From contig JAEEGQ010000105.1 in assembly GCA_016280395.1 (NCBI GenBank), positions 29,962-93,961 of the forward strand: a stretch of 64,000 nucleotides of DNA, given 5' to 3'. The position numbers and the translations under genes were made by a program. The stretch is from Lachnospiraceae bacterium (GTDB lineage Bacteria > Bacillota > Clostridia > Lachnospirales > Lachnospiraceae). The notes under the pieces are model-generated. The model made no database searches. It was given only the letters and a program-made list of their open reading frames with translations, and had not been told where the DNA came from. Shown piece by piece: positions 39,877 through 47,047 of the stretch (positions within the stretch are counted from its first letter, which is position 1; the number at the start of each line of letters is the position of its first letter).

Positions 39877-40626
39877 TTATTTAACCTGCAATCCCAGAAG
39901 ATAGATCAGGAGTATCAGAAAGGGCAGTATGCACCATGCAATGTACCTTGAAGCCAGCTCGAATCCGGAAGGTTCGACGCTGCCGGGGTTTGCAACCCTG
40001 AAATACATTTGAAATCTGAACATCTCATCCTCAAAGAGGATGGATAAAGCGGTTATGATGCAGATAAATGTAGCAAAAGCATAAGCAGCCCAGTTTGTCC
40101 GGCGTGTAAGACTAATGTTTTTGGCAATGTATATGATCTCACTGGCAGTGGGTTCATTCACATCAACCACATTGCCGTTCTCGTCAATGACAGTTCCGTC
40201 GCTTCCGGTGATTATGGGATGCCCCACAAACAAACTTCCGTCATCCTTGAACACAACAAAACCGTCATCACGCGGTTTCAGCCATCCTCTGAAAACGATC
40301 TCTTTGTTATCCCGGATCGTTACCTCCGGTGTGAGCTCCCTTGATGTATCGCCTCCGTCAACCCAATAAGGACCATATTCTTTTCCGGCGGTTACAATGG
40401 TGATACCTTTAGTACAATCCACTGTAATGCTTATGTTTTTTCCGCTGACGGTTCCTTTGTAAACCACACTATAGAGGTCGTCCGTTTTCCTGAGATAAGA
40501 ATCTCTGTATACAAGACCTTCGCCGTGGGAAAGGACAATATAGATAATCGTAAATAAAACGATCATTCCCGCAAGAACGGCAAGAATGCCTTTTTGGAAT
40601 TTATTCAGTTTTTTGAGTCTGTTCAC
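39877..40626 (-). CDS. Membrane protein, unknown function
   Basis: 249 residues with hydrophobic segments at about 13-33, 182-202 and 226-246. The loop between the first two (about 150 residues) looks extracytoplasmic and strand-rich, with repeated short Asp/Gly turns (DENGNVVDVNEP). I do not recognise the family. GTG start with a perfect GGAGG 7 nt upstream on the minus strand. It has its own promoter and is downstream of the FtsZ paralogue on the same strand, separated by a hairpin. Confidence 0.7.
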   Translation of the reverse strand: MNRLKKLNKFQKGILAVLAGMIVLFTIIYIVLSHGEGLVYRDSYLRKTDDLYSVVYKGTVSGKNISITVDCTKGITIVTAGKEYGPYWVDGGDTSRELTPEVTIRDNKEIVFRGWLKPRDDGFVVFKDDGSLFVGHPIITGSDGTVIDENGNVVDVNEPTASEIIYIAKNISLTRRTNWAAYAFATFICIITALSILFEDEMFRFQMYFRVANPGSVEPSGFELASRYIAWCILPFLILLIYLLGLQVK

Positions 40627-40674
40627 CGTAATCCTCCATAAATTGTGGTGTTGCTTTGTTTAATGAACGTCTGA

Positions 40675-40703
40675 ATGATAGCATTCCGGGCGGATTTTTT
40701 CAA
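40675..40703 (-). promoter_or_regulatory. Promoter of the 249-residue membrane protein gene
   Basis: Minus strand: TTGAAA (40703-40698), 17-nt spacer, TATCAT (40680-40675). Confidence 0.6.
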
Positions 40704-40762
40704 TAAAACGGTCATGGACTGCATAAATATTGTCGCAGGTAATTGGCAGATTATACGAAAAA

Positions 40763-40797
40763 CATAGGTACCGGGCAGGAAAGCCCGGTATCTTTTT
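40763..40797. terminator. Terminator hairpin after the FtsZ paralogue
   Basis: TACCGGGC (40769-40776) and GCCCGGTA (40783-40790) form an 8-bp stem. On the minus strand it is followed by CCTATGTTTTT; on the plus strand by TCTTTTTT, so it may work both ways. Confidence 0.65.
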
Positions 40798-42023
40798 TAT
40801 GCTTTATGGTTTCTGTTCATCCATTCCGTAAGAAACGGAGGAATGATTATTTCTTTCTCACCGCCGCCGGACGGAGCGTTGGCATTTGTGCGGCTTGTTT
40901 GTGCGGCTGCGCCTGTATTCTGCGACGGGAAATTGTTTACTGCGACTGTGTTTTGTGATGCGGAAATGCTCCCTGTGACCGTCTTTTGTGAAGGTGAAAA
41001 GCCTGTTGTGGCTGCTCTCTTTGGAGATGCGGGGAAAGGTTTTTCGCCGGCAGGTTTTTCTTTGAGCCCTGTTGCGATAAGGGTTATTACTATCTCGTCC
41101 TCCTTTGCATCGGTATCTGTGACTGTGCCCCATATGATCTTTACCTTGCTTCCGGCGATTTCACCAAGGTATGCAAGCGCTTCCCTGAGTTCGGGAAGAT
41201 TGATCCGCCCGGAAGTGTTGACAAGGATCGATTCGGAGCCTGTGATATCGGTATCGAGAAGAGGGGAGTTTATGGCTTCTTTCATGGCGTCCATGATGCT
41301 TCCCCTGCTGTCCGCGCGGCCTATCCCAAGATGTCCCATGCCTTTTCCCGCCAGTATCGTGTGAAGGTCGTTGAAGTCGATATTGATCATGCCGTTGTTG
41401 AAGATGATATTGGTGATTCCGGAGATTGTCGACAACAAAACGGAATCGGCTTTGAGAAAAGCATCTTCAAGGTAAAAAGTCTTTTCACCGAGCATGAGCA
41501 GCTTGTCGTTAGGAATGACAAGGAGAGTATCAACATACTCTTTAAGCTTTTCAAGTCCCGCAAGGGCTACTGTCATGCGCTGGCCGCTTTCAAAAGAGAA
41601 GGGGAGAGTGACCACGGCGACAACAAGCACTCCAAGCTCTTTACAGCAGCGCGCGATGACAGGGATCGCGCCTGTGCCGGTCCCGCCGCCCATTCCGCAG
41701 GTCAGGATGACCATTTTGTACTCGCTTACCGTCTTTTTTATTTCATCAACACTTTCTTCGGCGGCTGCTTCGCCTACGCCGGGATCTGCCCCGGCTCCGA
41801 AGCCTCCGGTCATCTTCTGGCCTATCTGAAGGAGTATTTCGGCATGACTGTGGCGTAAAACCTGCATATCCGTATTTACGGCGGCATATGTGACTCCCGA
41901 AACACCGGAGGTTATCATACGGTCAACGGCGTTGTTTCCGCCGCCTCCTATACCCATAACGAGTATTCTCGGTTCGGTGCTTCTGTCACAGATTTCAATG
42001 GCTAACATATCGGTATTCGGCAT
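40797..42023 (-). CDS. ftsZ: Divergent stand-alone FtsZ paralogue
   Basis: Tubulin-family GTPase of 408 residues. The GTP-binding motifs are intact: VMGIGGGGNNAVDRM, NTDMQVL and the signature GGGTGTG (in GMGGGTGTGAIPV). The T7 catalytic loop keeps both aspartates (NIDFNDL). The sequence between and after these departs from division FtsZ, for example LGEKTFYLEDAFLKADSVL. A Ser/Ala/Thr/Gln linker with SPSQKT-like repeats (about 330-390) leads to IIPPFLTEWMNRN, which looks like the FtsA/ZipA-binding tail. It is not in a dcw cluster, so probably a second FtsZ. ATG 42023 has AAGGAG upstream. It faces an XRE/ImmA pair across shared operators. Confidence 0.85.
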   Translation of the reverse strand: MPNTDMLAIEICDRSTEPRILVMGIGGGGNNAVDRMITSGVSGVTYAAVNTDMQVLRHSHAEILLQIGQKMTGGFGAGADPGVGEAAAEESVDEIKKTVSEYKMVILTCGMGGGTGTGAIPVIARCCKELGVLVVAVVTLPFSFESGQRMTVALAGLEKLKEYVDTLLVIPNDKLLMLGEKTFYLEDAFLKADSVLLSTISGITNIIFNNGMINIDFNDLHTILAGKGMGHLGIGRADSRGSIMDAMKEAINSPLLDTDITGSESILVNTSGRINLPELREALAYLGEIAGSKVKIIWGTVTDTDAKEDEIVITLIATGLKEKPAGEKPFPASPKRAATTGFSPSQKTVTGSISASQNTVAVNNFPSQNTGAAAQTSRTNANAPSGGGEKEIIIPPFLTEWMNRNHKA

Positions 42024-42064
42024 GGATCTCTTCTCCTTTTCGATGCGTTTACGCATATTATTTT

Positions 42065-42155
42065 GTTGCAAAAATGCAACTTACAATACTAAAGTAAACT
42101 TTATGCAACTGTATGTCAAGAAAAATGTTGCATAAATGCAAAAAATATTGTATGC
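42065..42155. promoter_or_regulatory. TGCAAC palindromes between the FtsZ paralogue and XRE genes
   Basis: Palindrome 1: GTTGCA-AAAA-TGCAAC (42065-42080). Palindrome 2: TTATGCAAC-N17-GTTGCATAA (42101-42135). A looser TGCA...ATGC pair follows to about 42155. The half-sites are the same, and they flank and overlap the minus-strand promoter, consistent with repressor binding. Confidence 0.65.
42091..42119 (-). promoter_or_regulatory. Promoter of the FtsZ paralogue
   Basis: Minus strand: consensus TTGACA (42119-42114), 17-nt spacer, TACTTT (42096-42091). A GTTGCA half-site lies in the spacer and a full palindrome just downstream of the -10. Confidence 0.7.
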
Positions 42156-42274
42156 TTGATTTGAAAGCATGAAACAGATATCATGATATTAATAGTCGGA
42201 TACTTTGGGATTTTTAATACAATGCCGGCAAAAGGCGCTTTGCATGCGGCTTTGACGTGATTCAGGAGGTTCTT

Positions 42275-42718
42275 ATGAAAATAGGCGAGAGGATAAAACA
42301 GGTCAGAAAAGAGAGGAATATTTCGGTCGATACCATTGCAAAATGGCTTGGGGTATCAAAGACAACTATCTACAGATACGAGGATTCGTCTATCGAAAAG
42401 ATCCCGGTAAATGTTTTCAACAAACTCTGCAGACTGTTAAAGGTTACGCCGGCAGAGCTTCTTGGAAATGTCCAAAGCGCTGATGCAAGGAAGCTTCCCG
42501 GGGAATTTACCGATGCGAGGGAGGCTGTTGAATTCCTGCTTCGGACAGAAACGCTTGCGGCTTACGGCGGATATGACCCGGAAAGCATGAGCGATGAGAC
42601 CATCATGAGCTTTGCAAACGAGATACTTGCGCAGTTCGAACTTGTTAGCTATAAATACAAGAATATGGGGCCTGCAGAACATAAAGAGGGGGAAGCTGCG
42701 GAGCACACGCGGCATTAG
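42275..42718 (+). CDS. XRE-family transcriptional regulator
   Basis: 147-residue DNA-binding protein. The helix-turn-helix lies at about 1-65 (KIGERIKQVRKERNISVDTIAKWLGVSKTTIYRYED). A Glu-rich helical tail of about 80 residues follows. AGGAGG 5 nt before ATG decides the start. It lies 7 nt upstream of an ImmA/IrrE peptidase gene, the classic ImmR-ImmA or DdrO-IrrE arrangement, in which the peptidase cuts the repressor and relieves repression. It most likely binds the TGCAAC palindromes upstream, controlling itself and the divergent FtsZ gene (inference). Confidence 0.9.
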   Translation: MKIGERIKQVRKERNISVDTIAKWLGVSKTTIYRYEDSSIEKIPVNVFNKLCRLLKVTPAELLGNVQSADARKLPGEFTDAREAVEFLLRTETLAAYGGYDPESMSDETIMSFANEILAQFELVSYKYKNMGPAEHKEGEAAEHTRH

Positions 42719-42725
42719 GAACAAT

Positions 42726-43178
42726 ATGGACAAGAGTAAGAAAGCAGAGGTAATCGTCAAATATGCAAGGGATCTGAAGAAAAGCTGGAACACGAACGAT
42801 CCTTACATTCTCGCAAGCCTTTTCGGGTTTTGCGTTGTGGAGACGGGGTCTGTATATCCGGGCTTTACGGCGCAGATAATCGGGATCGAAGGGTATCCGA
42901 AGATCATTTCGATAAATAAGGCGTATACCGAATCATCCAGAAGAGTGCTGTGTGCACACGAGCTCGGGCATGCGCTTTTGCACGGTGAAAGGACCTGCAA
43001 TCACTTTGCGGGAAGCAGCACGGTGGCCTTTGACAACGAGGAATATGAAGCAAATCTGTTCGCAGTGGCACTTCTTACAGATGAGGATATAAACGGGCGG
43101 ATAGCAGTTCCCATTGAAAAAATGAACAACTATCTGCTGAAAACGATACTCGATTACAATATTATAAAGTCGGAATGA
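42726..43178 (+). CDS. ImmA/IrrE-family metallopeptidase
   Basis: 150-residue zinc peptidase. H78, E79 and H82 form the zinc motif in CAHELGHALLHGE, and the FDNEEYEANLFAVALL helix supplies the third ligand (Glu in YEAN), as in the ImmA/IrrE family. Such enzymes cleave a partner XRE repressor in response to DNA damage or other signals. Start ATG 42726 has AGGAAC a few nt before it and lies 7 nt after the XRE gene. Read with its neighbour, it suggests inducible control of the divergent FtsZ paralogue. Confidence 0.9.
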   Translation: MDKSKKAEVIVKYARDLKKSWNTNDPYILASLFGFCVVETGSVYPGFTAQIIGIEGYPKIISINKAYTESSRRVLCAHELGHALLHGERTCNHFAGSSTVAFDNEEYEANLFAVALLTDEDINGRIAVPIEKMNNYLLKTILDYNIIKSE

Positions 43179-43191
43179 ACAGGATTGAAAG

Positions 43192-44157
43192 ATGTTAACA
43201 GTCAGAAAGGGTAACCGGTCGGATTATGATACGCTGATGCGCATCTACAGTAAAGCCCGGGAGTTTATGATCCATACCGGCAACCCGGACCAGTGGCGGC
43301 ATAATCACCCGGCTCCGGAGCTGATAAAAGCGGATATCGAGAACGGCATATGCCATGTTGTTTGCGAAGGCGAAAACGTTCACGGCGTTTTTGCGCTGTG
43401 TAAAGGCGATGACCCCACATACTCATATATAGAGGACGGGAAATGGCTCAATAATGAGCCCTATGTGACAATCCACAGGATAGCCGGAGACGGAAGCGTA
43501 CACGGAATACTTAAATGTGCAGTGGAATACAGCATGAGGTTTGCCGACAATATAAGGATCGACACCCACCGGGACAATAAAGTCATGCAGGGCGCGCTTG
43601 CAAAGAACGGCTTTGAAAAATGCGGTGTGATCTATCTTTTGAACGGAGAACCCCGCATTGCATTTCAAAGGTGCTGCGGGAATACCGTGTTCCGCGAAAT
43701 AACGGCAGAAGATGATGAGGCTGTCGCGCGTCTTGTACGGACAAATCTTGAAAAAGCAGGGCTTGATATCCCGGGAACGGCTTATTTTGACCCCGCACTT
43801 GACAGGCTGAGCACCCTTTACGGAAGAGCGGACAGCCGGTATTATGTGCTTTTGGACGCAGCAGGAGAGGCTGTCGGCGGTATCGGATTTGCTGGATTTG
43901 AAGCATTTGAGGATACGGCAGAAATGCAGAAGCTTTATCTTGCGGACAGCGCCAAGGGCAAGGGGCTCGGTTACAAGATGGTTTATCACATAGAGGCAAA
44001 AATGCGGGAAGCGGGTTTTAAGCATGTGTATCTTGAGACTCACAGCAACCTGCAGGCTGCCATCCATATTTACGATGAAAGCGGATACAGAGAGATACCT
44101 AGGCCCAAAGAAGTGGTACACGGGACTATGGACAGGTTCTTTTGGAAAGATATTTGA
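43192..44157 (+). CDS. Protein with two tandem GNAT acetyltransferase domains
   Basis: 321 residues. The N-terminal GNAT-like unit (1-160, begins LTVRKGNRSDYDTLMRIYSKAREFM) looks partly degenerate, with a weak acetyl-CoA loop. The C-terminal unit (165-321) is complete: REITAEDDEAVARLV, then QKLYLADSAKGKGLGYKMV as the Q/RxxGxG/A acetyl-CoA motif, and HSNLQAAIHIYDESGYRE. Substrate unknown. It lies 13 nt after the peptidase gene and probably belongs to the same transcript. Confidence 0.85.
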   Translation: MLTVRKGNRSDYDTLMRIYSKAREFMIHTGNPDQWRHNHPAPELIKADIENGICHVVCEGENVHGVFALCKGDDPTYSYIEDGKWLNNEPYVTIHRIAGDGSVHGILKCAVEYSMRFADNIRIDTHRDNKVMQGALAKNGFEKCGVIYLLNGEPRIAFQRCCGNTVFREITAEDDEAVARLVRTNLEKAGLDIPGTAYFDPALDRLSTLYGRADSRYYVLLDAAGEAVGGIGFAGFEAFEDTAEMQKLYLADSAKGKGLGYKMVYHIEAKMREAGFKHVYLETHSNLQAAIHIYDESGYREIPRPKEVVHGTMDRFFWKDI

Positions 44158-44190
44158 ACAGCACCGTCGGGTAAGCCTGCGGTGCTGTAT
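44158..44190 (+). terminator. Hairpin after the tandem GNAT gene
   Basis: ACAGCACCG (44158-44166) pairs with CGGTGCTGT (44180-44188); short AT-rich tail follows. Confidence 0.55.
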
Positions 44191-44230
44191 TTGGATCTGA
44201 TTGAAACTGAAGTGGAATAAAAATTAAAAA

Positions 44231-44280
44231 ACAATGGAAACAATGACCGCCGGGCGATTGACAATGGAATGAAAATGGAA
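44231..44280. repeat. ATGGAA direct repeats around a consensus promoter
   Basis: ACAATGGAA occurs at 44231-44239 and 44261-44269, exactly 30 bp apart, and AATGGAA recurs at 44274-44280, 11 bp from the second copy. Possible operators. Confidence 0.5.
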
Positions 44281-44286
44281 TATAAT
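44258..44286 (+). promoter_or_regulatory. Consensus promoter of the HTH-Uma2 gene
   Basis: TTGACA (44258-44263), 17-nt spacer, TATAAT (44281-44286): perfect sigma-70 consensus, overlapped by repeats that may allow repression. Confidence 0.85.
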
Positions 44287-44306
44287 AAGCAAAAAGGAGG
44301 CAAGGT

Positions 44307-45149
44307 ATGCAGCTGTCAGAATTACTGAAAATGAAAGAACTGTACGGTTTTACTTGTGAGCATATCGCGGAAATATCGGGTGTGCCTCTCAGCACCGTTC
44401 AGAAATTTTTTTCCGGGGTAACAAAGGTTCCGCGGAGGGATACTATCAAAGCGCTTTCTGAGGCCTTTGAAAAAGTGCGGGCAGAGTCGGGCAGATCGTA
44501 TTATGCTGCAATAGCAAAGCCGGATGCAGATCGTGTAGCAGAAAGCGGGCAGGCTTATGGCAGAACAAAGGGAATAGGTGCGCTTAAGTCCGAAGAAAAC
44601 AGTGGCCATACATTAGAAGACTATCTTGCACTTCCGGATGATGTCAGAGCGGAACTGATAGATGGCGTGTTTTACTACATGTCTTCGCCGACACTTGTAC
44701 ATCAGAGGATTGCACTTGAAATTGCCGGTACGCTAAGAAACCACATTAAATCTAACAACAGCTCCTGCATTGTATTTATCGCACCTGCGGATGTCCAGCT
44801 TGACTGCGACGATAAGACAATAGTTCAGCCTGATGTCTTTGTGGTCTGCGACCGCAGTAAGCTGACAAAACCGCGTATCGTGGGTGCTCCGGATTATGTT
44901 GTTGAGGTTTTGTCTCCTTCAAACGGTACTCGATATATGGTCAGAAAACTGCTTAAATACAAGAAAGCAGGTGTGAGGGAGTATTGGATCGTAGACCCCG
45001 AAGAGCTGTGTGTCTATGTATATCTGTTTGAAAAAACAGACCTGCCGGTGGAATACAGCTTTAATGACAAGATTCCCGTCGGTATATGGGATGGGGCATG
45101 TGTTATAGATTTTAAGGAGATTTACGAACAGATAGATTTTTTATTATGA
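44307..45149 (+). CDS. HTH domain fused to Uma2-type endonuclease domain
   Basis: 280 residues. The N-terminal helix-turn-helix (about 1-55: LYGFTCEHIAEISGVPLSTVQKFFSG) is joined by a linker to a Uma2/DUF820 restriction-like fold (about 95-280). The nuclease core keeps a PD-(D/E)XK pattern: D176 in VQPDVFVV, D196 and E200 in DYVVEVLSPSN, and the following RKLLKYKKAGVREYWIVD. Such proteins are abundant in Clostridia and cyanobacteria with largely unknown roles. AGGAGG RBS 7 nt before ATG. The HTH may bind the gene's own repeat-flanked promoter. Confidence 0.85.
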   Translation: MQLSELLKMKELYGFTCEHIAEISGVPLSTVQKFFSGVTKVPRRDTIKALSEAFEKVRAESGRSYYAAIAKPDADRVAESGQAYGRTKGIGALKSEENSGHTLEDYLALPDDVRAELIDGVFYYMSSPTLVHQRIALEIAGTLRNHIKSNNSSCIVFIAPADVQLDCDDKTIVQPDVFVVCDRSKLTKPRIVGAPDYVVEVLSPSNGTRYMVRKLLKYKKAGVREYWIVDPEELCVYVYLFEKTDLPVEYSFNDKIPVGIWDGACVIDFKEIYEQIDFLL

Positions 45150-45192
45150 TACATGGATGTATCGAGTTATTCTTTTGTTAACCACAGGTTTA

Positions 45193-45221
45193 TTGCACCA
45201 CATGATTAAATGTGGTATTAT
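45193..45221 (+). promoter_or_regulatory. Promoter with palindrome in its spacer
   Basis: TTGCAC (45193-45198), 17-nt spacer, TATTAT (45216-45221). Perfect arms ACCACAT (45197-45203) and ATGTGGT (45210-45216) fill the spacer, an ideal repressor position. Confidence 0.65.
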
Positions 45222-45294
45222 ATACACAAGTCAGCCGGGGAAAACGGAACGGTTCCGCTTGACGGCACACCAACAGAAAGGTAAGGAAAAACTT

Positions 45295-45810
45295 ATGGCT
45301 AAGATGACATCTGCATACGCAAGCAAAATCCTGAAAAAGCTTCAGGAAGACAAGGAATTCTGGTGCAACAAGGAACGTGAAGGCTGCATTTATGTGGCTG
45401 CCTCGGACGAAGAGCCTGTAATTCCGGATTACGACTATAAAAAAGTTGCAAGCGAGATCACAGCAATCGACGAGAAGATCGTAAAGATCAAACATGCCAT
45501 CAACGTAAACAACGTTAACAACAGGATTGAAGTCGGTGATGTGAAGATGTCCATCGACGAGATCCTCGTGAAGATGGCGCAGCTTAACAAGCGCAAGTTC
45601 ACGCTGGATTCCATGCGTAAGCGCGAGGAAAAGACCAGGATCAATTCGGGTGCCTTCAACACAAGGAAGACCGCGCCTGAGTACCAGTATATCAACTACG
45701 ATCTTGAACTTGTAAAGAGCGAGTACGAAAAGATCGACGCAGAGATCGCCAAGATGCAGATCGCGCTTGACAAGTACAACCAGACATTCGAATTTGAAGT
45801 GGAGGCATAA
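45295..45810 (+). CDS. Helical 171-residue protein (DIP1984-like architecture)
   Basis: Soluble, mainly alpha-helical, no membrane segment. The layout (N-terminal KILKKLQEDKEFWCNKE, a helical DEKIVKIKHAINVNNVNN segment, a RKFTLDSMRKREEKTR segment, a variable loop, then a C-terminal VKSEYEKIDAEIAKMQIALDK helix) resembles DIP1984/DUF6847-type proteins. That is only a similarity of layout seen by eye. ATG at 45295 is preceded by AAGGAA. Its promoter has a palindrome between -35 and -10, so it is probably tightly repressed. A hairpin containing the stop codon ends the gene. Confidence 0.65.
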   Translation: MAKMTSAYASKILKKLQEDKEFWCNKEREGCIYVAASDEEPVIPDYDYKKVASEITAIDEKIVKIKHAINVNNVNNRIEVGDVKMSIDEILVKMAQLNKRKFTLDSMRKREEKTRINSGAFNTRKTAPEYQYINYDLELVKSEYEKIDAEIAKMQIALDKYNQTFEFEVEA

Positions 45811-45819
45811 GCCTCCTTT
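45801..45819 (+). terminator. Terminator overlapping the stop codon
   Basis: GGAGGC/GCCTCC stem with ATAA loop (45801-45816) followed by TTT; the TAA stop is in the loop. Confidence 0.65.
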
Positions 45820-45906
45820 CGATCTCCGGACATTGCTGAAACCTTTTAAAAACTCTTAAAACTTACGGACAACATCATCCGGTTATTCCGCGGGCGCGAA
45901 GGTTTA

Positions 45907-45936
45907 TTGTTGATGTTATACCTTATCCGTTATTCT
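45907..45936 (+). promoter_or_regulatory. Possible promoter of the flavin reductase leader
   Basis: TTGTTG (45907-45912) and TATTCT (45931-45936) with an 18-nt spacer. Modest match, but well placed before the structured leader. Confidence 0.35.
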
Positions 45937-45942
45937 GTTATC

Positions 45943-46075
45943 GGATCATTGTTTAAGGTTTGGGAAAGCTCACAAGGACATTGATCAGCATGTCGAAAAC
46001 TTGGTCCTGCCGGGGAAACCCGGGACAGGCCCCGGCGCCAAAGTACGGTTACAGGCGCCTTTTGTTGTTTACGGG
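45943..46075 (+). ncRNA. Structured leader with terminator (riboswitch-like candidate)
   Basis: Hairpin GACAT/ATGTC (45977-45994). A GC-rich helix CCGGG-GAAA-CCCGG (46010-46023) sits inside CCTG/CAGG. An alternative long-range stem GCCGGGG/CCCCGGC (46009-46015 with 46030-46036) is mutually exclusive with it. A terminator GGCGCC/GGCGCC (46034-46039, 46054-46059) is followed by TTTTGTTGTTT, 27 nt before the flavin reductase start. The terminator shares bases 46034-46036 with the alternative stem, as in attenuating riboswitches. It matches no riboswitch consensus I know. Confidence 0.5.
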
Positions 46076-46096
46076 AAAAACGGAGGAACGGGACAT

Positions 46097-46795
46097 ATGA
46101 AAAACGAAGAAGACAGGCAAAAAAACACCGCAAACAGGATGGCAGGCAAGCCGGTGGGCAATAAGGGAAGGACCGCATATAAACCTGCGGGAAAGACGGT
46201 CTCTGCCACAGGAAAAGACGTAAAGAAGAAACACGGAAAACAGGATTTCAAAGCCGGGAACATGCTGTATCCGCTGCCTGCGGTAATGGTAAGCTGCGCA
46301 CTCCCCGGGGAAAAGCCGAACATAATCACACTTGCGTGGGCAGGCACGATATGCTCGGATCCTGCAATGGTCTCGATTTCCGTGCGTCCGTCAAGGTATT
46401 CCTACGACCTCATAAAGAAGAGCGGTGAATTCGTTATAAACCTTGTGACAGAGGATCTTCTTAAAGCCTGTGACTGGTGCGGGGTAAAGTCCGGAAGGGA
46501 TCATGACAAATTTGCGGAGCAGGGGCTTACGCCCTTTGTTTCCGAATACTCTAAAGTGCCGGGAATACTTGAAAGCCCAGTAAATATATATTGCAAGGTG
46601 AAAGAAATAGTGGCCATCGGCTCGCACGATATGTTCATCGGCGAAGTAAAGGGTATTACCGTGGATGAGTCGCTTATGAGCGGTTCAGGCCGCTTTGACT
46701 TAAATGCCGCAAAGCTCATTGCCTATTCCCACGGCGAGTACTTTGCGCTCGGGAAGAAACTCGGGTCTTTCGGATATTCCGTAAAAAAACGTTGA
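46097..46795 (+). CDS. Flavin reductase-like FMN-binding protein
   Basis: 232 residues. The flavin-reductase-like split-barrel domain (about 57-232) shows MLYPLPAVMVSCALPGEKPNIITLAWAGTICSDPAMVSISVRP and SGEFVINLVTEDL. A basic N-terminal extension of about 55 Lys/Gly/Arg-rich residues precedes it, unusual for the family and possibly disordered or nucleic-acid binding. ATG 46097 lies after GGAGG and GGGA. The structured leader and terminator before it suggest regulation by premature termination. Confidence 0.85.
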   Translation: MKNEEDRQKNTANRMAGKPVGNKGRTAYKPAGKTVSATGKDVKKKHGKQDFKAGNMLYPLPAVMVSCALPGEKPNIITLAWAGTICSDPAMVSISVRPSRYSYDLIKKSGEFVINLVTEDLLKACDWCGVKSGRDHDKFAEQGLTPFVSEYSKVPGILESPVNIYCKVKEIVAIGSHDMFIGEVKGITVDESLMSGSGRFDLNAAKLIAYSHGEYFALGKKLGSFGYSVKKR

Positions 46796-46820
46796 CAAAA
46801 TGCCACACTGTGTGTATATT
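46792..46820 (+). promoter_or_regulatory. Promoter of the leader-peptide/methyltransferase unit
   Basis: TTGACA (46792-46797), 17-nt spacer, TATATT (46815-46820). The palindrome CACACTGTGTG (46804-46814) lies in the spacer. It starts within the flavin reductase stop region. Confidence 0.8.
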
Positions 46821-46860
46821 TATCTCCAATAAACAAAATGCAAGGAGGAAAATTCAGATT

Positions 46861-46968
46861 ATGACGATCTTTCGCGTCAATAACAAAATGAACCGGATCA
46901 TGTCCGTGAACTACGATCAGGGGCTCATTTTTGTGTGCGCGATAAGGTCAACAGCAGAGAATTCATAG
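46861..46968 (+). CDS. 35-residue leader peptide of the methyltransferase attenuator
   Basis: Short gene MTIFRVNNKMNRIMSVNYDQ followed by GLIFVCAIRSTAENS and TAG. AAGGAGG is 12 nt upstream (46842-46848) and a consensus promoter precedes it. Codons 27-30 (Ala-Ile-Arg-Ser) are written by the strand GATAAGGTC (46941-46949), which forms the antiterminator stem. Ribosome position on the leader would therefore choose between antitermination and termination. This is the design of antibiotic-inducible leaders for erm, tet(M) or vmlR-type genes; the inducer here is unknown. Confidence 0.6.
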   Translation: MTIFRVNNKMNRIMSVNYDQGLIFVCAIRSTAENS

Positions 46969-47036
46969 TCTGAAGCAATTCCATAAGACTATTTGGACCT
47001 TATCAAGCGATAGTTTGGTAAGGTCTATTTTATTAT
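46941..47036 (+). promoter_or_regulatory. Three-way attenuator before the methyltransferase
   Basis: A (GATAAGGTC, 46941-46949) pairs perfectly with C (GACCTTATC, 46996-47004) as antiterminator around hairpin B (ATAGTCT/AGACTAT, 46965-46971 with 46986-46992). Alternatively C pairs with D (47015-47027) in a 13-bp terminator followed by TTTTATTAT. A:C and C:D exclude each other. Confidence 0.75.
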
Positions 47037-47047
47037 CGGAGGTGCCT

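Noticed and set aside
45943..46075. FMN (RFN) riboswitch before the flavin reductase gene
   Set aside because: The conserved AGGGTGAAATTCCCGAC-type segments are absent.
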